A DNA stretch of 64,000 nucleotides from Actinomadura parmotrematis. GTDB lineage: Bacteria > Actinomycetota > Actinomycetes > Streptosporangiales > Streptosporangiaceae. Position 1 is the first letter of the stretch. The number at the start of each line of letters is the position of its first letter. The stretch spans positions 62,001 through 126,000 of the forward strand of contig NZ_JAIBOA010000015.1 of assembly GCF_019458805.1 (NCBI RefSeq), in the 5' to 3' direction. Below, piece by piece: positions 42,998-51,474 of the stretch. Under the pieces are notes generated by a model, which worked only from the letters and a program-made list of their open reading frames with translations, was not told the DNA's origin and did no database searches. Both the position numbers and the translations under genes were made by a program.

Positions 42998-44653
42998 GTG
43001 TCCGACTCCAGCTGGCAGCAGGCCGTGCTCCGCGACCTCGGTGCCGCACAGCGCGGATTCGTTTCCGATGCTCCGCCGGCCTCCGTTCTCAGCCGTGAAC
43101 AGTGGAGCGACGGCGCGCCCTGGCCCGCCGAGCAGGCGACGGCCGGGTCGGCCGACCCCTCCGTCACGACCGGCGCGCCGCCTCCCGCCGAGTGGGGCGC
43201 CGCCCCGCCCGCGCAGCCCGTGCAGCCGGACGTGCCGGTCGCCCCGGTGCCGGACGGTCAGAGCCGCGTGAGCGGCGGATGGCCCGTCCAGCAGCCCGAG
43301 ACGCCCGCCCCCGACGCGTGGCAGCCCGCGCCGGCCGCCGACCAGGGCGCGGGATGGGCGCCCGACCCGCAGCAGACCGGGCAGCAGCCGCCGAGCCCCG
43401 ATCCGGCCGTCGCCTGGAACGTCGAGCAGCCTCCGCCGGAACAACCGCAACAAACGCAACAGCCGCAACGGCAGGAGCAGCCGCCCGAGCAGCAGTGGCA
43501 GCAGGAGCCCCAGATCCAGCCCGCGCCCGAAAGCGCGCCGCTCGCCGCCCCCGTCACCCCGCCGGCGCAACACCCGCAACAGCCCGAGCAGCCCCAGGCC
43601 GACCCCCTCGTGCACCCCGACTTCGACTGGGGGCAGGCCGTCAGCCCCGTCCTCGGCATGTCGGCGCCCGCCGAGGAGCAGCAGCCGCCGCAGCAGCCCG
43701 ACGCGGCGTCGCTCGGCCAGGCCCAGCAGCCCACCGGCCGGCACGCGGCCGTGAACCAGCCGCCCGCCCACGACCTGCTCCGCAAGAGCCAGCACGGCGA
43801 CGGGCTCGTCCGCCGCGTCGGCCGCGGGATGCGCGGCGTCGTCGGGACGGGCCTGCGGAACGCGCAGGAGCAGGCCGCGTTCGCCGACCTCATGCAGCGG
43901 CAGGTGCCGAGCTTCCGGCAGATCGCGATCGCCAGCGTGCGGGGCGGCGCGGGCAAGACGAGCGTGTCCGCGCTGATCTCGACGGAGCTGGCCCGGCACC
44001 GCGGGGACCGGGTGCTCGCCGTGGACGCCGACGCCGAGCTCGGGTCGCTGCCGCTCCGCCTCGGCGTGCAGTCGGAGCTGTCGCTGTTCGACCTCGCCGG
44101 GGAGAACCCGCGGTCGTTCGAGGAGGCGGCCCGGTTCCTCACCCGCACCCCCGAGGGCCTCTGGGTGCTGACGTCCACCCGCGGCGGCCGCATCGTCGGG
44201 GAGTTCAGGCTCCCGACGCTGCAGGCGGCGCTCGCCGCCGTCAGCCGGTTCGTGTCGGCGGTCGTGGTGGACTGCGGCGCCGGCATCCTCACCGAGGTCA
44301 ACCAGGGCGTCATCGGCACCAGCCACGCGCTGGTGCTGGTCACCCCCGGCACGGTGGACGGCGCGCTCAGCGCCCGCGGCGCGCTGGAGTGGTTCGCCGG
44401 CAACCAGCAGCAGGACCTGCTCGGCCGGATCGTCGTGGCGATGGTGTCGCACGCGCCGCAGGCGGGCGCCGACCTCGGCCGCGCCTCGGAGATGATCTCC
44501 GCGTGGGGCGTGCCGGTGGTGCTGGTGCCCTACGACCGGCAGCTCGCCACCGGCGCGGCGGTCGACATGGGCAAGGTCGGCGCGAACACCCGCGCCGCCG
44601 TCACCCGGATCGTCTTCGAGGCGTTCGGCCGCTCCCTGGGCGCGCCGCGGTGA
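42998..44653 (+). CDS. EspI-like protein: proline-rich region plus MinD/ParA-type ATPase
   Basis: This 551-residue protein resembles EspI of mycobacterial ESX-1, an ATPase implicated in regulating secretion. Residues 1-260 are disordered and rich in Pro, Gln and Ala. Residues about 300-551 form a MinD/ParA fold with a deviant Walker A (VRGGAGKTS, about 314-322), the LAVDADAELGSLP segment, VVVDCGAG (switch II) and a VTPGTVDGALSARGA stretch. The GTG at 42998 follows AAGGGAGG. It overlaps the next gene by GTGA. It is encoded divergently from the toxin operon. Confidence 0.88.
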   Translation: MSDSSWQQAVLRDLGAAQRGFVSDAPPASVLSREQWSDGAPWPAEQATAGSADPSVTTGAPPPAEWGAAPPAQPVQPDVPVAPVPDGQSRVSGGWPVQQPETPAPDAWQPAPAADQGAGWAPDPQQTGQQPPSPDPAVAWNVEQPPPEQPQQTQQPQRQEQPPEQQWQQEPQIQPAPESAPLAAPVTPPAQHPQQPEQPQADPLVHPDFDWGQAVSPVLGMSAPAEEQQPPQQPDAASLGQAQQPTGRHAAVNQPPAHDLLRKSQHGDGLVRRVGRGMRGVVGTGLRNAQEQAAFADLMQRQVPSFRQIAIASVRGGAGKTSVSALISTELARHRGDRVLAVDADAELGSLPLRLGVQSELSLFDLAGENPRSFEEAARFLTRTPEGLWVLTSTRGGRIVGEFRLPTLQAALAAVSRFVSAVVVDCGAGILTEVNQGVIGTSHALVLVTPGTVDGALSARGALEWFAGNQQQDLLGRIVVAMVSHAPQAGADLGRASEMISAWGVPVVLVPYDRQLATGAAVDMGKVGANTRAAVTRIVFEAFGRSLGAPR

Positions 44654-45099
44654 GCGCCGACCTCGTCGCCCTGGTGCGGCGGCGGCCGGACGTGCCCGCC
44701 GTCGCCGACGGCGTGCTCGCGCTCGGCGAGCGGTTCGAGCTGCGCGGCGGCGAGACCGGCCCGGTCGGGTTCCACGACCCCGACGGGCGGCTGCTCGTGT
44801 CCGTCGAGGAGCCGACGCAGGTGTCGGTGACCGGCGAGATCGGCCGGCTGCTCGGCCCCGAGTTCGCCGAGCGCGTCATCGGCCCGGTCTGGTGGGTGGA
44901 GATCCGCGCCGCCGCCGACGTCCCGGACGCGGTGCGGGTGGCGCGCAGGTTCGCCGAGGCCCTCGTGCACTGGCTCGGCGGCACCGTCTACCCCGACGGC
45001 GGCGGCCCCGACACCGACGTGCGGAGCTGGCGCGCCGCGGACGCCGCCGGGGTGCCGCCGCAGCAGCACCAGCAGTTCCCCGGCGGCGTCATCGGCTAG
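44650..45099 (+). CDS. Small protein coupled to the EspI-like ATPase, unknown family
   Basis: This 149-residue soluble protein starts with a helix (SADLVALVRRRPDVPAVADGV), then alternating strands (GDRFELRG-like, GPVGFHDPDGRLLVSVEEP) and a C-terminal helix (VARRFAEALVHWLGG). GTG at 44650 overlaps the stop of the ATPase (GTGA), so equal production of the two is likely. It may be an accessory or chaperone-like subunit of the ATPase. I do not recognise a named domain. Confidence 0.75.
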   Translation: MSADLVALVRRRPDVPAVADGVLALGERFELRGGETGPVGFHDPDGRLLVSVEEPTQVSVTGEIGRLLGPEFAERVIGPVWWVEIRAAADVPDAVRVARRFAEALVHWLGGTVYPDGGGPDTDVRSWRAADAAGVPPQQHQQFPGGVIG

Positions 45100-45115
45100 C
45101 GCCGCTCGGCCGCGC

Positions 45116-45898
45116 TCAGTTGCTCCACAGGATGGTGTTGGTGACCTCGGTGCCGAGCTCGCCGGCGGTGAGGAAGACGGTGCCGGAGCGGTCGCCGCTC
45201 TGCCCGCCGCGGGACGGGTAGGACTGCGCGTAGACGACGGTCGAGCCCTGCGACCAGCTGCGCGTCCAGTAGCCCGGCTTGCCGGACGGGCGCGGCAGGC
45301 CGCTGTCGGCGGTCGGGTAGAGCAGCGTCGGCTCCGCCTCGCCGTTGGTGGCGCTGCTGATCGCGCTGGCGTCGCTGGAGCTGGCGAACTTCGCGATCGA
45401 CACGACGGTGGTGACGGTCTGCCCGGGGTTCATGTAGAGCGCCGACTGCATCTGCCCGACGCACGGGTGGGAGGCGAGCTCCGTCAGCAGGTCGGAGTTG
45501 GCGCGCGCGATGCAGGAGGCGGTGCGGCTGCCGCCGCGGGTGAAGGTGTTGCCCTTGGCGGTGCGGATCGTGGGGCCGAGCACGTCGGTGCCGGTGCCGG
45601 TCGTCGGCCGGGTCGTCGGCACGCCGTAGGTGACGGACGGCAGCGTCAGCGGCCGCCGCGGCTTGTCGTCGCTCTTGGCGACGACGGCGACGACGGCGAC
45701 GATGACGAGGAGCAGCACCAGGCCGCCGCCGACCAGCAGGACGGCGAGCACCGCGCCGCCGCCTCCGCCCGACGGGGGAGGGGGCGGGGGGAAGCCCGGC
45801 GGCGGCGGGGCACCGTACGGCGGCTGTCCCTGCGGCGGCGGGTAACCCGGCTGCTGGGGCGGGAAACCCGGCTGGCCGGGCCACTGGGGGGATGACAT
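45116..45898 (-). CDS. Membrane-anchored protein with proline-rich cytoplasmic N-terminus
   Basis: This 260-residue protein has a cytoplasmic Pro/Gly/Gln-rich part (1-46), one transmembrane helix (about 48-73) and an outer domain of about 185 residues with two cysteines (SCIARAN and HPCVG) that could form a disulfide. Repeated strand segments (TVVSIAKFASSSDASAIS, TVVYAQSYPSRGG) suggest a compact beta domain. There is no lipobox. Such Pro-rich/TM/outer-domain proteins are common near ESX loci, but no role can be assigned. Confidence 0.75.
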   Translation of the reverse strand: MSSPQWPGQPGFPPQQPGYPPPQGQPPYGAPPPPGFPPPPPPSGGGGGAVLAVLLVGGGLVLLLVIVAVVAVVAKSDDKPRRPLTLPSVTYGVPTTRPTTGTGTDVLGPTIRTAKGNTFTRGGSRTASCIARANSDLLTELASHPCVGQMQSALYMNPGQTVTTVVSIAKFASSSDASAISSATNGEAEPTLLYPTADSGLPRPSGKPGYWTRSWSQGSTVVYAQSYPSRGGQSGDRSGTVFLTAGELGTEVTNTILWSN

Positions 45899-46052
45899 GG
45901 CGTCTCCAGACCGAAATAAGCGAAATCGGTGTTTTGGACGGTGGCCGTCGCGGCGCGGTTCCCGTCCCGCCATCACGATGCGGTCCACGCCCGCGGCCCC
46001 GGCCCGCCGGACGTCGGCGAGCGGTGTCGGAGGTCCCGGCTATCGTGGCGGG

Positions 46053-46439
46053 ATGTCCGGTGAACAGGGGAGGGTGCGCGTCGACAGCTGGCTCTGGTCG
46101 GTGCGGCTGCTGAAGACGCGCTCGGCCGCGTCCGACGCCTGCCGGGGCGGCCACGTCCGCGTCAACGACGTGCGGGTGAAGCCGTCGCAGCCGGTGAAGC
46201 CGGGCGACGAGATCCGGCTGCGGGTCGGCGGCCGCGAGCGCATCGTCGTCGTCGAGCGGACGATCGCCAAGCGCGTCGGCGCGCCCGTCGCCGCCGAGTG
46301 CTACATCGACAAGAGCCCGCCGCCCCCGCCGCGCGAGCTGGTCCCGATGCCGCCGGTCCGCGACCGCGGCGCGGGCCGCCCCACCAAGCGCGAGCGGCGC
46401 AGCATCGAGCGCCTCTTCGGCCGGCCCCCGCAGCCCTGA
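46053..46439 (+). CDS. S4-domain RNA-binding protein (Hsp15-like)
   Basis: This 128-residue protein carries an S4 RNA-binding domain in residues 7-70 (VRVDSWLWSVRLLKTRSAAS, GGHVRVNDVRVKPSQPVKPG, EIRLRVG), followed by a basic tail with GAGRPTKRERRSIERL. Hsp15/RqcP relatives bind ribosomal 50S-nascent chain complexes. The ATG is preceded only by a weak AGG. A hairpin overlaps the stop codon. Confidence 0.88.
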   Translation: MSGEQGRVRVDSWLWSVRLLKTRSAASDACRGGHVRVNDVRVKPSQPVKPGDEIRLRVGGRERIVVVERTIAKRVGAPVAAECYIDKSPPPPPRELVPMPPVRDRGAGRPTKRERRSIERLFGRPPQP

Positions 46440-46467
46440 CGCGCCCGCGCGCCGGCGGCGGGCGTCA
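46437..46467. terminator. Hairpin overlapping both stop codons of convergent genes
   Basis: TGACGCGCCCGC (46437-46448) pairs with GCGGGCGTCA (46458-46467) apart from bulged bases. The left arm starts with the TGA of the S4 gene, and the right arm contains the TGA of the TetR gene on the other strand. Confidence 0.6.
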
Positions 46468-47061
46468 CGGGCGCGGGAACCCCTTCAGCGCCCGCTCGGC
46501 GACGCGGAGCAGCTCCTCGCGGGTGGCGCCGCCCGCGGCCTGGACCGCGATGCCGGCGGAGACGGTGCTCACGTACTTGGCGAGGTCGCCGGGGTCCTCC
46601 CCGGCGGGCAGGTCCCCGGCGCGGATCGCGCGGGCGAAGCGCTCGGCGAAGCGGGCCTCGCCGTCGGCGCGCCGGGCGGCGAGGTAGCGGACGACCCGGT
46701 CGTCCTCCGGCGCGGCGGACAGCCCGCCCTGGACCGACAGGCACCCCGCGGGCCGCCCGGGGGCCGTCACGGCGGCCACGTTGTCGTGGAGATAGCGCCG
46801 CACCGCCCCGTACGCCGTCGGTTCGGCGAGGGCGGCGCCGACGTAGGCCATGTCGACGCGCGCGTACCGCTCGACGGCGAGCCGGAAGGTCTCCTCCTTG
46901 CTGCCGAACGCCGCGTAGAGGCTGGGCCGGTTGATGCCCATCGCCTCGGTGAGGTCGCTCAGGCTGGTGCCGCCGTAGCCCTGCCGCCAGAACACCTCGA
47001 TCGCCCTGTCGAGCGCGGCGTCGGTGTCGAACTCGCGGGGCCTGCCCCTCGGTGCCGCCAC
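46465..47061 (-). CDS. TetR-family transcriptional regulator
   Basis: This 198-residue protein has an N-terminal TetR helix-turn-helix (GRPREFDTDAALDRAIEVFW, then GTSLSDLTEAMGINRPSLYAAFGSKE) and a C-terminal ligand domain in which GCLSVQG is typical of regulators of oxidoreductase genes. GTG at 47061 is preceded by a (GAG)6 tract that supplies many overlapping ribosome sites. It lies downstream of, and in line with, the oxidoreductase pair. It probably binds the two palindromes upstream of the SDR gene. Confidence 0.92.
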   Translation of the reverse strand: MAAPRGRPREFDTDAALDRAIEVFWRQGYGGTSLSDLTEAMGINRPSLYAAFGSKEETFRLAVERYARVDMAYVGAALAEPTAYGAVRRYLHDNVAAVTAPGRPAGCLSVQGGLSAAPEDDRVVRYLAARRADGEARFAERFARAIRAGDLPAGEDPGDLAKYVSTVSAGIAVQAAGGATREELLRVAERALKGFPRP

Positions 47062-47080
47062 TCCTCCTCCTCCTCCTCCT
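47061..47080 (-). repeat. (GAG)6 microsatellite forming the TetR ribosome site
   Basis: On the minus strand, six GAG trinucleotides run directly into the GTG start of the TetR gene, preceded by GGAAGGA. Gain or loss of units would change the spacing of Shine-Dalgarno matches without shifting the frame. Confidence 0.7.
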
Positions 47081-47182
47081 TCCGGGAGCCGCCGGCCGCC
47101 GCCGTCACCGGGAGCGGGGGCCGCGGCTCCGCGGAGTGCGACTGTAGCGGCCGCACCGGAGTCGCGTCCCCGCCCCGGCCGG

Positions 47183-48097
47183 TCAGCCGAGCGTGAGCAC
47201 GACCTTGTCGCGGATCGCGCCGGAGGCGAGCAGCCGGTGCGCCTCGGCGGCCCGCTCCAGCGGGAGCTCGCGCCGCTCCTTGAGCCGGAGGTCGCCGGCG
47301 GCGAGCAGCGGCAGCGCGACGTCGAGGGCGTCCGGCGCCCGGCCGGGGCCCGGCTGCGACATCAGCGCGCCGGCCGCGGCCGCGCCCGCCGGGTCGGCGA
47401 GGGTGACCACGCGCGCCGGGTCGCCGGTCGCCGCCACCGCCTCGGCGAGCCCGCCGCGTCCGGCCGCGTCGATCACCGCGTCGACGCGGCCGGCGCGGGC
47501 GGCGGCCCGGTCGAACACGCCGTCGCCGTAGGCCACGTGCTCGGCGCCGAGCCCGCGCACGAGCTCCGCGTCGCGCTCGCCGGCCGCTCCGATCACCCGG
47601 ACGCCCCGGGCGCGGGCGAGCTGCACGACGATCATGCCGACGGAGCCCGCGGCGCCGAGGACGACCAGGGTCTCGCCGGCGGCCGCGCCGATCTCGCGGA
47701 GGGTGCCGACGGCGGCCTCCGCCGACGCGGGCAGCGCGGCGGCCGCGGCCCAGCCGACCCCGGCGGGCTTGGCCGACCACACCGGCGTCGCGACCAGCTC
47801 GCCGTAGCCGCCCTGGTGCGGCAGGTAGGCGACGACCTCGTCGCCGGGCGCGGCGCCCGCCGTCCCCTCGCCGACCGCCGCCACGACGCCGGCCGCCTCG
47901 AAGCCGAGGACCGATCCCGGCCCCTGCGGGAACACCTTCGCCAGGTGCCCCGCGCGGATGTTGAGATCCGTCGGGCCGACGCCCGCGGCCCGCACCCGGA
48001 CGAGCACCTCGCCCGGCGCCGGCACCGGGTCCGGCACCTCCCGCCACTGGAGCACCTCGGGCTCCCCGAATCCGGTCATCACCATCGCGTACGACAT
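47183..48097 (-). CDS. NADPH:quinone oxidoreductase-like MDR protein
   Basis: This 304-residue protein belongs to the zinc-free medium-chain dehydrogenase/quinone reductase family. It has the GroES-like N-terminal part (GEVLVRVRAAGVGPTDLNIR) and a Rossmann domain with the VLGAAGSVGMIVVQLAR nucleotide motif, and it ends DKVVLTLG. No zinc-binding cysteines are seen, consistent with the QOR type. It reduces quinones or activated alkenes in known members; the substrate here is unknown. It follows the SDR gene by 31 bases on the same strand. Confidence 0.92.
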   Translation of the reverse strand: MSYAMVMTGFGEPEVLQWREVPDPVPAPGEVLVRVRAAGVGPTDLNIRAGHLAKVFPQGPGSVLGFEAAGVVAAVGEGTAGAAPGDEVVAYLPHQGGYGELVATPVWSAKPAGVGWAAAAALPASAEAAVGTLREIGAAAGETLVVLGAAGSVGMIVVQLARARGVRVIGAAGERDAELVRGLGAEHVAYGDGVFDRAAARAGRVDAVIDAAGRGGLAEAVAATGDPARVVTLADPAGAAAAGALMSQPGPGRAPDALDVALPLLAAGDLRLKERRELPLERAAEAHRLLASGAIRDKVVLTLG

Positions 48098-48128
48098 GTG
48101 CCTCCCCCTTCTTCCGCTGCGTTCCCGG

Positions 48129-48878
48129 TCAGATCTGGCTCGCGCCGCCGTCGACGTAGAACTCCGCGCCGGTCACGTAGGAGCTCCGCGGCGAGGCGAG
48201 GTAGAGCACCGTGTCGGCGATCTCCTCGGGCGTGCCGAGCCGCCCCATCGGCACCCCCGCCGCGAGGCCCTCCAGCAGCGCCGCGGCCTGCTCGGGCTCG
48301 GCCGCGAGGCCGCTCAGCCCGGGCGTGGCGATCGGCCCGGGAGCGATCGCGTTCACCCGGACGCCGCGGCCGACCAGCTCGGCCGCCCAGCTTCGCGCGA
48401 AGCTGCGGATCGCGGCCTTGGAGGCCGCGTAGACGCTGAACGACGGGCTGCCCTTGACGTCGATGTTGGACCCGGTGAGCACGATCGAGGCGCCGGGGTT
48501 GAGCAGCGGCAGCGCCTTCTGGACCGTGAAGATCGTGCCGCCGACGTTGGCCTCGAAGATGCCGGTGAAGTGCTCCCAGGTGACGTCCTCCAGGGCGGCG
48601 AACTCGCCGCCGCCGGCGTTGGCGAACACCGCGTCGAGGCCGCCGCCGCGCGCCGCGACCGCGGCGAAGAGGGCGTCCAGATCGGCCGGCGAGGCGACGT
48701 CGGCGCGGACGACGGTGACCGCGTCCCCGAGCTCCTCCCGGACCGCCGCCAGCCGCTCCTCGCTCCGTCCCGCCACCACCACGTGCGCCCCCTCGGCGGC
48801 GAACCGGCGGACGACCGCCAGCCCGATGCCCGAGGTCCCGCCCGTGACCAGCGCCGTCCTGCCGTCGAGCTCTGCCAT
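48129..48878 (-). CDS. Short-chain dehydrogenase/reductase (SDR)
   Basis: This 249-residue protein is a classical SDR. The cofactor motif TGGTSGIG is at about 12-19, followed by FANAGGG, the catalytic Ser region (IVLTGSN), the YAASK catalytic Tyr/Lys, and the PGPIATPG segment. The C-terminus DGGASQI is usual for the family. It probably acts with the downstream quinone reductase on a reactive carbonyl or quinone compound. It is controlled by a promoter region with two TetR-type palindromes. Confidence 0.95.
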   Translation of the reverse strand: MAELDGRTALVTGGTSGIGLAVVRRFAAEGAHVVVAGRSEERLAAVREELGDAVTVVRADVASPADLDALFAAVAARGGGLDAVFANAGGGEFAALEDVTWEHFTGIFEANVGGTIFTVQKALPLLNPGASIVLTGSNIDVKGSPSFSVYAASKAAIRSFARSWAAELVGRGVRVNAIAPGPIATPGLSGLAAEPEQAAALLEGLAAGVPMGRLGTPEEIADTVLYLASPRSSYVTGAEFYVDGGASQI

Positions 48879-48896
48879 GATGCCCTCCCCTATATA

Positions 48897-48912
48897 TGTA
48901 CCAAGCGATACA
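48897..48912. promoter_or_regulatory. Operator-like palindrome 1 upstream of the SDR gene
   Basis: The 16-base element TGTACC-AAGC-GATACA is a near-palindrome. It begins 18 bases upstream of the SDR start codon. An almost identical element lies 40 bases further upstream (48954-48969). It is likely the binding site of the TetR protein encoded in the same cluster. Confidence 0.75.
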
Positions 48913-48952
48913 GAAAGGGAGGTTAGCGCGCCGGCCGGCCGGCGTCAAATTT

Positions 48953-48970
48953 CTGTACCGTCCGATACAG
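48953..48970. promoter_or_regulatory. Operator-like palindrome 2 upstream of the SDR gene
   Basis: The element CTGTACC-GTCC-GATACAG repeats the half-sites of palindrome 1 and adds one matching base pair at each end. Between the two, on the minus strand, TTGACG (about 48947-48942) could be the -35 of the SDR promoter, so a bound repressor at both sites would enclose it. The promoter reading is tentative because I see no good -10. Confidence 0.7.
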
Positions 48971-48990
48971 ATATGGGGGCGGGGCGGGCG

Positions 48991-50391
48991 TCAGGACCAG
49001 TCGTCGCGCAGGTCCAGGTCCCAGGGGACGAGGTTCCAGGGGCTGAGCGAATCCCCGGTCAGCTCCTCCATCAGCCGGTCGTACTCGGCGCGGGCCTCCT
49101 CGTCGGCGCCCGACCAGAGCCGCCGCCCTTGGAGGTAGCAGGTCGCCATGTCCTGCCAGGAGCCGTAGCCGCGCTGGATGTCGCGCGCGAGCGGCAGCAT
49201 CCTGTCCCAGCAGTAGCGTTCGGTGAGCCAGCCCGCCATGTGGCCCCACCGGTAGAGCATGAGGGCCCGGCTGTAGTCCCAGATGAGGAACCGGCCGGTG
49301 TTGGCCCGCAGCCCGGGGTCGGCGAGGACGTCCAGGCGGTGCAGCTCCTCGGCGGCGTGGTCGCGGTCGTTGAACAGCTGCCCGAGGAACTGGGCGAGCG
49401 CGGCGCCCTCCTCGCTGGCGTCGGCGCCCGGCTCGTCGCGCAGCAGGGACGGGACGAGCTTGGCGTACACCTCGCCCTCGGTGCCGTAGCGCACCCGGAC
49501 GAGCTCGATCAGCCGCTCCACGAACGGCGGCTCCATCCGGTCCTCGGCGATCAGGCCGTCCACCTCGCGGAGCAGCCGCGCGTACTCGTCCTGCTCGGCG
49601 GCGGGGCGCGCGGCGAGGTCGGCGTCCTGCGCGAAGTCGGCGCGGTGCCCGTCCTGGACGAGCCAGGTGACGGCGGCGAGGAGCTGGTCGAGGTCGTAGA
49701 CGTTCCACGGCTCCTGCAGCAGCTCCAGCGCGGCGCGCCCGTCGGCGAGGGCGCCCTCGGGGGACGGGTCGCCGCCGAGGCGGTCCAGCCGGAACCCGTT
49801 GATCGCCCCGTAGAGCGCGCCCGCGCCGAGGATCCAGCGCTGCACCGGCGTCGCCGGGCCCGGCAGGTGGGGCTCGGAGAGCAGCTCCCAGAGGCGCTCG
49901 CGGAACTCCTCGGCGGCGTCGGCCTCGCCGGCGAAGAACGCGGCGATCCGGCGCCGGATCAGCGGGTGCCGCAGGTGGAGCCGCTTGAAGACGCGGCCGC
50001 CGCGCCAGGCCAGGTGCGCGGGCTCCAGCTCGGCGAGCGGGACGGTGGCGCCGCGGTAGGCGGCGACGCCCTCGGCGAGCCGGAACTCCACCGCCGGGCG
50101 GTCGGGCGCGTAGCGCAGCACCAGCAGCATCGCGAGGACGAGCAGGACCAGCGCCGCGCCCGCGCCGAGCGTCCAGCGCGCCCAGCCGTCCGCGCCCGCG
50201 AACGTGAGGGCCGTCCCGGCGAGCATCAGCACGACGCCGCCGACGCCGGCGACCAGGAACCCGACGGTCTCGGAGAGGAGGGAGCCGTCCAGGGCGAGGA
50301 CGCCCGCGTCCTCGTCGTAGTCGAGGGTGTCCTCGGCGAGGGTGCCGAGGGCGGCGTCCTCGACCGCCCCGAGCCGCCCGCTGTGCCCCAT
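48991..50391 (-). CDS. Membrane protein with DUF1266-like C-terminal domain
   Basis: This 466-residue protein has an N-terminal segment with two hydrophobic helices (about 42-65 and 74-95), a middle helical region, and a C-terminal part (about 370-445) with WDYSRALMLYRWGHMAGWL, DMLP-like WDRMLPLARDIQRGYGSW and MATCYLQGRRLW. This arrangement fits DUF1266, a domain often encoded near toxin or secretion genes but of unknown activity. It is on the minus strand with the next gene upstream 34 bases away, and the two may form an operon. Confidence 0.8.
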   Translation of the reverse strand: MGHSGRLGAVEDAALGTLAEDTLDYDEDAGVLALDGSLLSETVGFLVAGVGGVVLMLAGTALTFAGADGWARWTLGAGAALVLLVLAMLLVLRYAPDRPAVEFRLAEGVAAYRGATVPLAELEPAHLAWRGGRVFKRLHLRHPLIRRRIAAFFAGEADAAEEFRERLWELLSEPHLPGPATPVQRWILGAGALYGAINGFRLDRLGGDPSPEGALADGRAALELLQEPWNVYDLDQLLAAVTWLVQDGHRADFAQDADLAARPAAEQDEYARLLREVDGLIAEDRMEPPFVERLIELVRVRYGTEGEVYAKLVPSLLRDEPGADASEEGAALAQFLGQLFNDRDHAAEELHRLDVLADPGLRANTGRFLIWDYSRALMLYRWGHMAGWLTERYCWDRMLPLARDIQRGYGSWQDMATCYLQGRRLWSGADEEARAEYDRLMEELTGDSLSPWNLVPWDLDLRDDWS

Positions 50392-50425
50392 GTGCAGAGA
50401 ACGTACCCGAAGTCGGGGCGGCGGA

Positions 50426-51391
50426 TCAGTGCCGGAGGTGGGCGAGCAGCGCGCGGTGGCGCTGCCAGCCGTCGGGGGAGCGGCCGTCGCCGAGGGTGAA
50501 CAGCGTCATCGGGGCGCGCTGCGGCCCGACCTGCTGGGCGGGGATGCCGGCGGGCCCGGCGGCGGCGCCGGCGACGGCGAGCGCGACGGCGGCGGGCGCG
50601 CCCGTCCAGCGCGGCTCGGTGGTGAGGTCGGCGCGGCCCGGGGTGAGCTGCACGAACAGCGAGGCGACGGGCTGGTCGGCGGCGAGCGCGGCGACGAGCG
50701 AGGGCAGGTGCTGGAGCGGCGGCGGGTCGGCCGGCGCGTACCCGATGACGACCGTGGTCGTCTCGTCGAGGGCGCCGCCGTCGGCCGCGGTGAACGAGCA
50801 GATCGCCTGCGCGGGGCGCGGCCCGTCGCCGATGACGAGGACGCGGGCGGTGCGCTCGCGGCGGACGTGCTCGGCGAACATCTCCGGCCGCCACTGGTGC
50901 TCCAGCGGCTCGGCCGGGCCCCAGCCCGCGGGCTGCTTGCCGGTGAGGAGCTGCAGCAGCCGGTCGGTCGGGCCGCCGAGGTCGCCGCCGGAGGCGTGCC
51001 GGACGCGGTGCACGAGCGAGAGCTGCGCGCCGATCGGCGCCTCGGGGCGGCCGGTGAAGCCCGGCGCGTAGTCGCGGGCGTCGGGCACCGGCGCGAACGC
51101 GCCGCCGTCCCAGTGCAGGGGGCGGCCGGTGAGGCCCTCGTAGTAGCCGTCGCCGTCGCGGACCACCCAGTGCACGCCGGCGTCGGGGGAGCCCGGGGCG
51201 CCGGGGGTGCCGCCCGCGGCGGCGCGGAGGGCGGGCGAGAGCCGGGACGCGGCCGGCGTGACGATCTCCAGGACGCGGCCGGTGCCCGCGCACTCCCGGG
51301 CGGCCCCGGCCAGCCAGGGGCTCATGGCCACCACCGGCCGGTCCTGGAGGACGACCATGGCCCGATCGGTCAGCGCGTCAACGGTGCTCAT
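50426..51391 (-). CDS. Actinobacterial hypothetical protein, possibly DUF6177 family
   Basis: This 321-residue soluble protein starts MSTVDALTDRAMVVLQDRP and has the phrases VVAMSPWLAGAARE, DRLLQLLTGKQPAGWGPAEP and HQWRPEMF, which I associate with a conserved actinomycete family (DUF6177 is my best guess, not verified). In Streptomyces I recall such genes near ESX components, but the link is uncertain. There is no signal peptide or membrane helix. It is divergent from the LCP gene at 51475. Confidence 0.65.
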   Translation of the reverse strand: MSTVDALTDRAMVVLQDRPVVAMSPWLAGAARECAGTGRVLEIVTPAASRLSPALRAAAGGTPGAPGSPDAGVHWVVRDGDGYYEGLTGRPLHWDGGAFAPVPDARDYAPGFTGRPEAPIGAQLSLVHRVRHASGGDLGGPTDRLLQLLTGKQPAGWGPAEPLEHQWRPEMFAEHVRRERTARVLVIGDGPRPAQAICSFTAADGGALDETTTVVIGYAPADPPPLQHLPSLVAALAADQPVASLFVQLTPGRADLTTEPRWTGAPAAVALAVAGAAAGPAGIPAQQVGPQRAPMTLFTLGDGRSPDGWQRHRALLAHLRH

Positions 51392-51474
51392 CGCCTGGCA
51401 AGTCTAGACCCGTGGCGAAATGACTTTCCTGTGACCACCGTTCCTGGTGTCCATTCTGTGCTGAAATATCCGCG

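Noticed and set aside
42353..43167. Several overlapping open frames in the gap before the EspI-like gene
   Set aside because: None has a ribosome site, a recognisable motif or consistent third-position bias, and they overlap one another on both strands.
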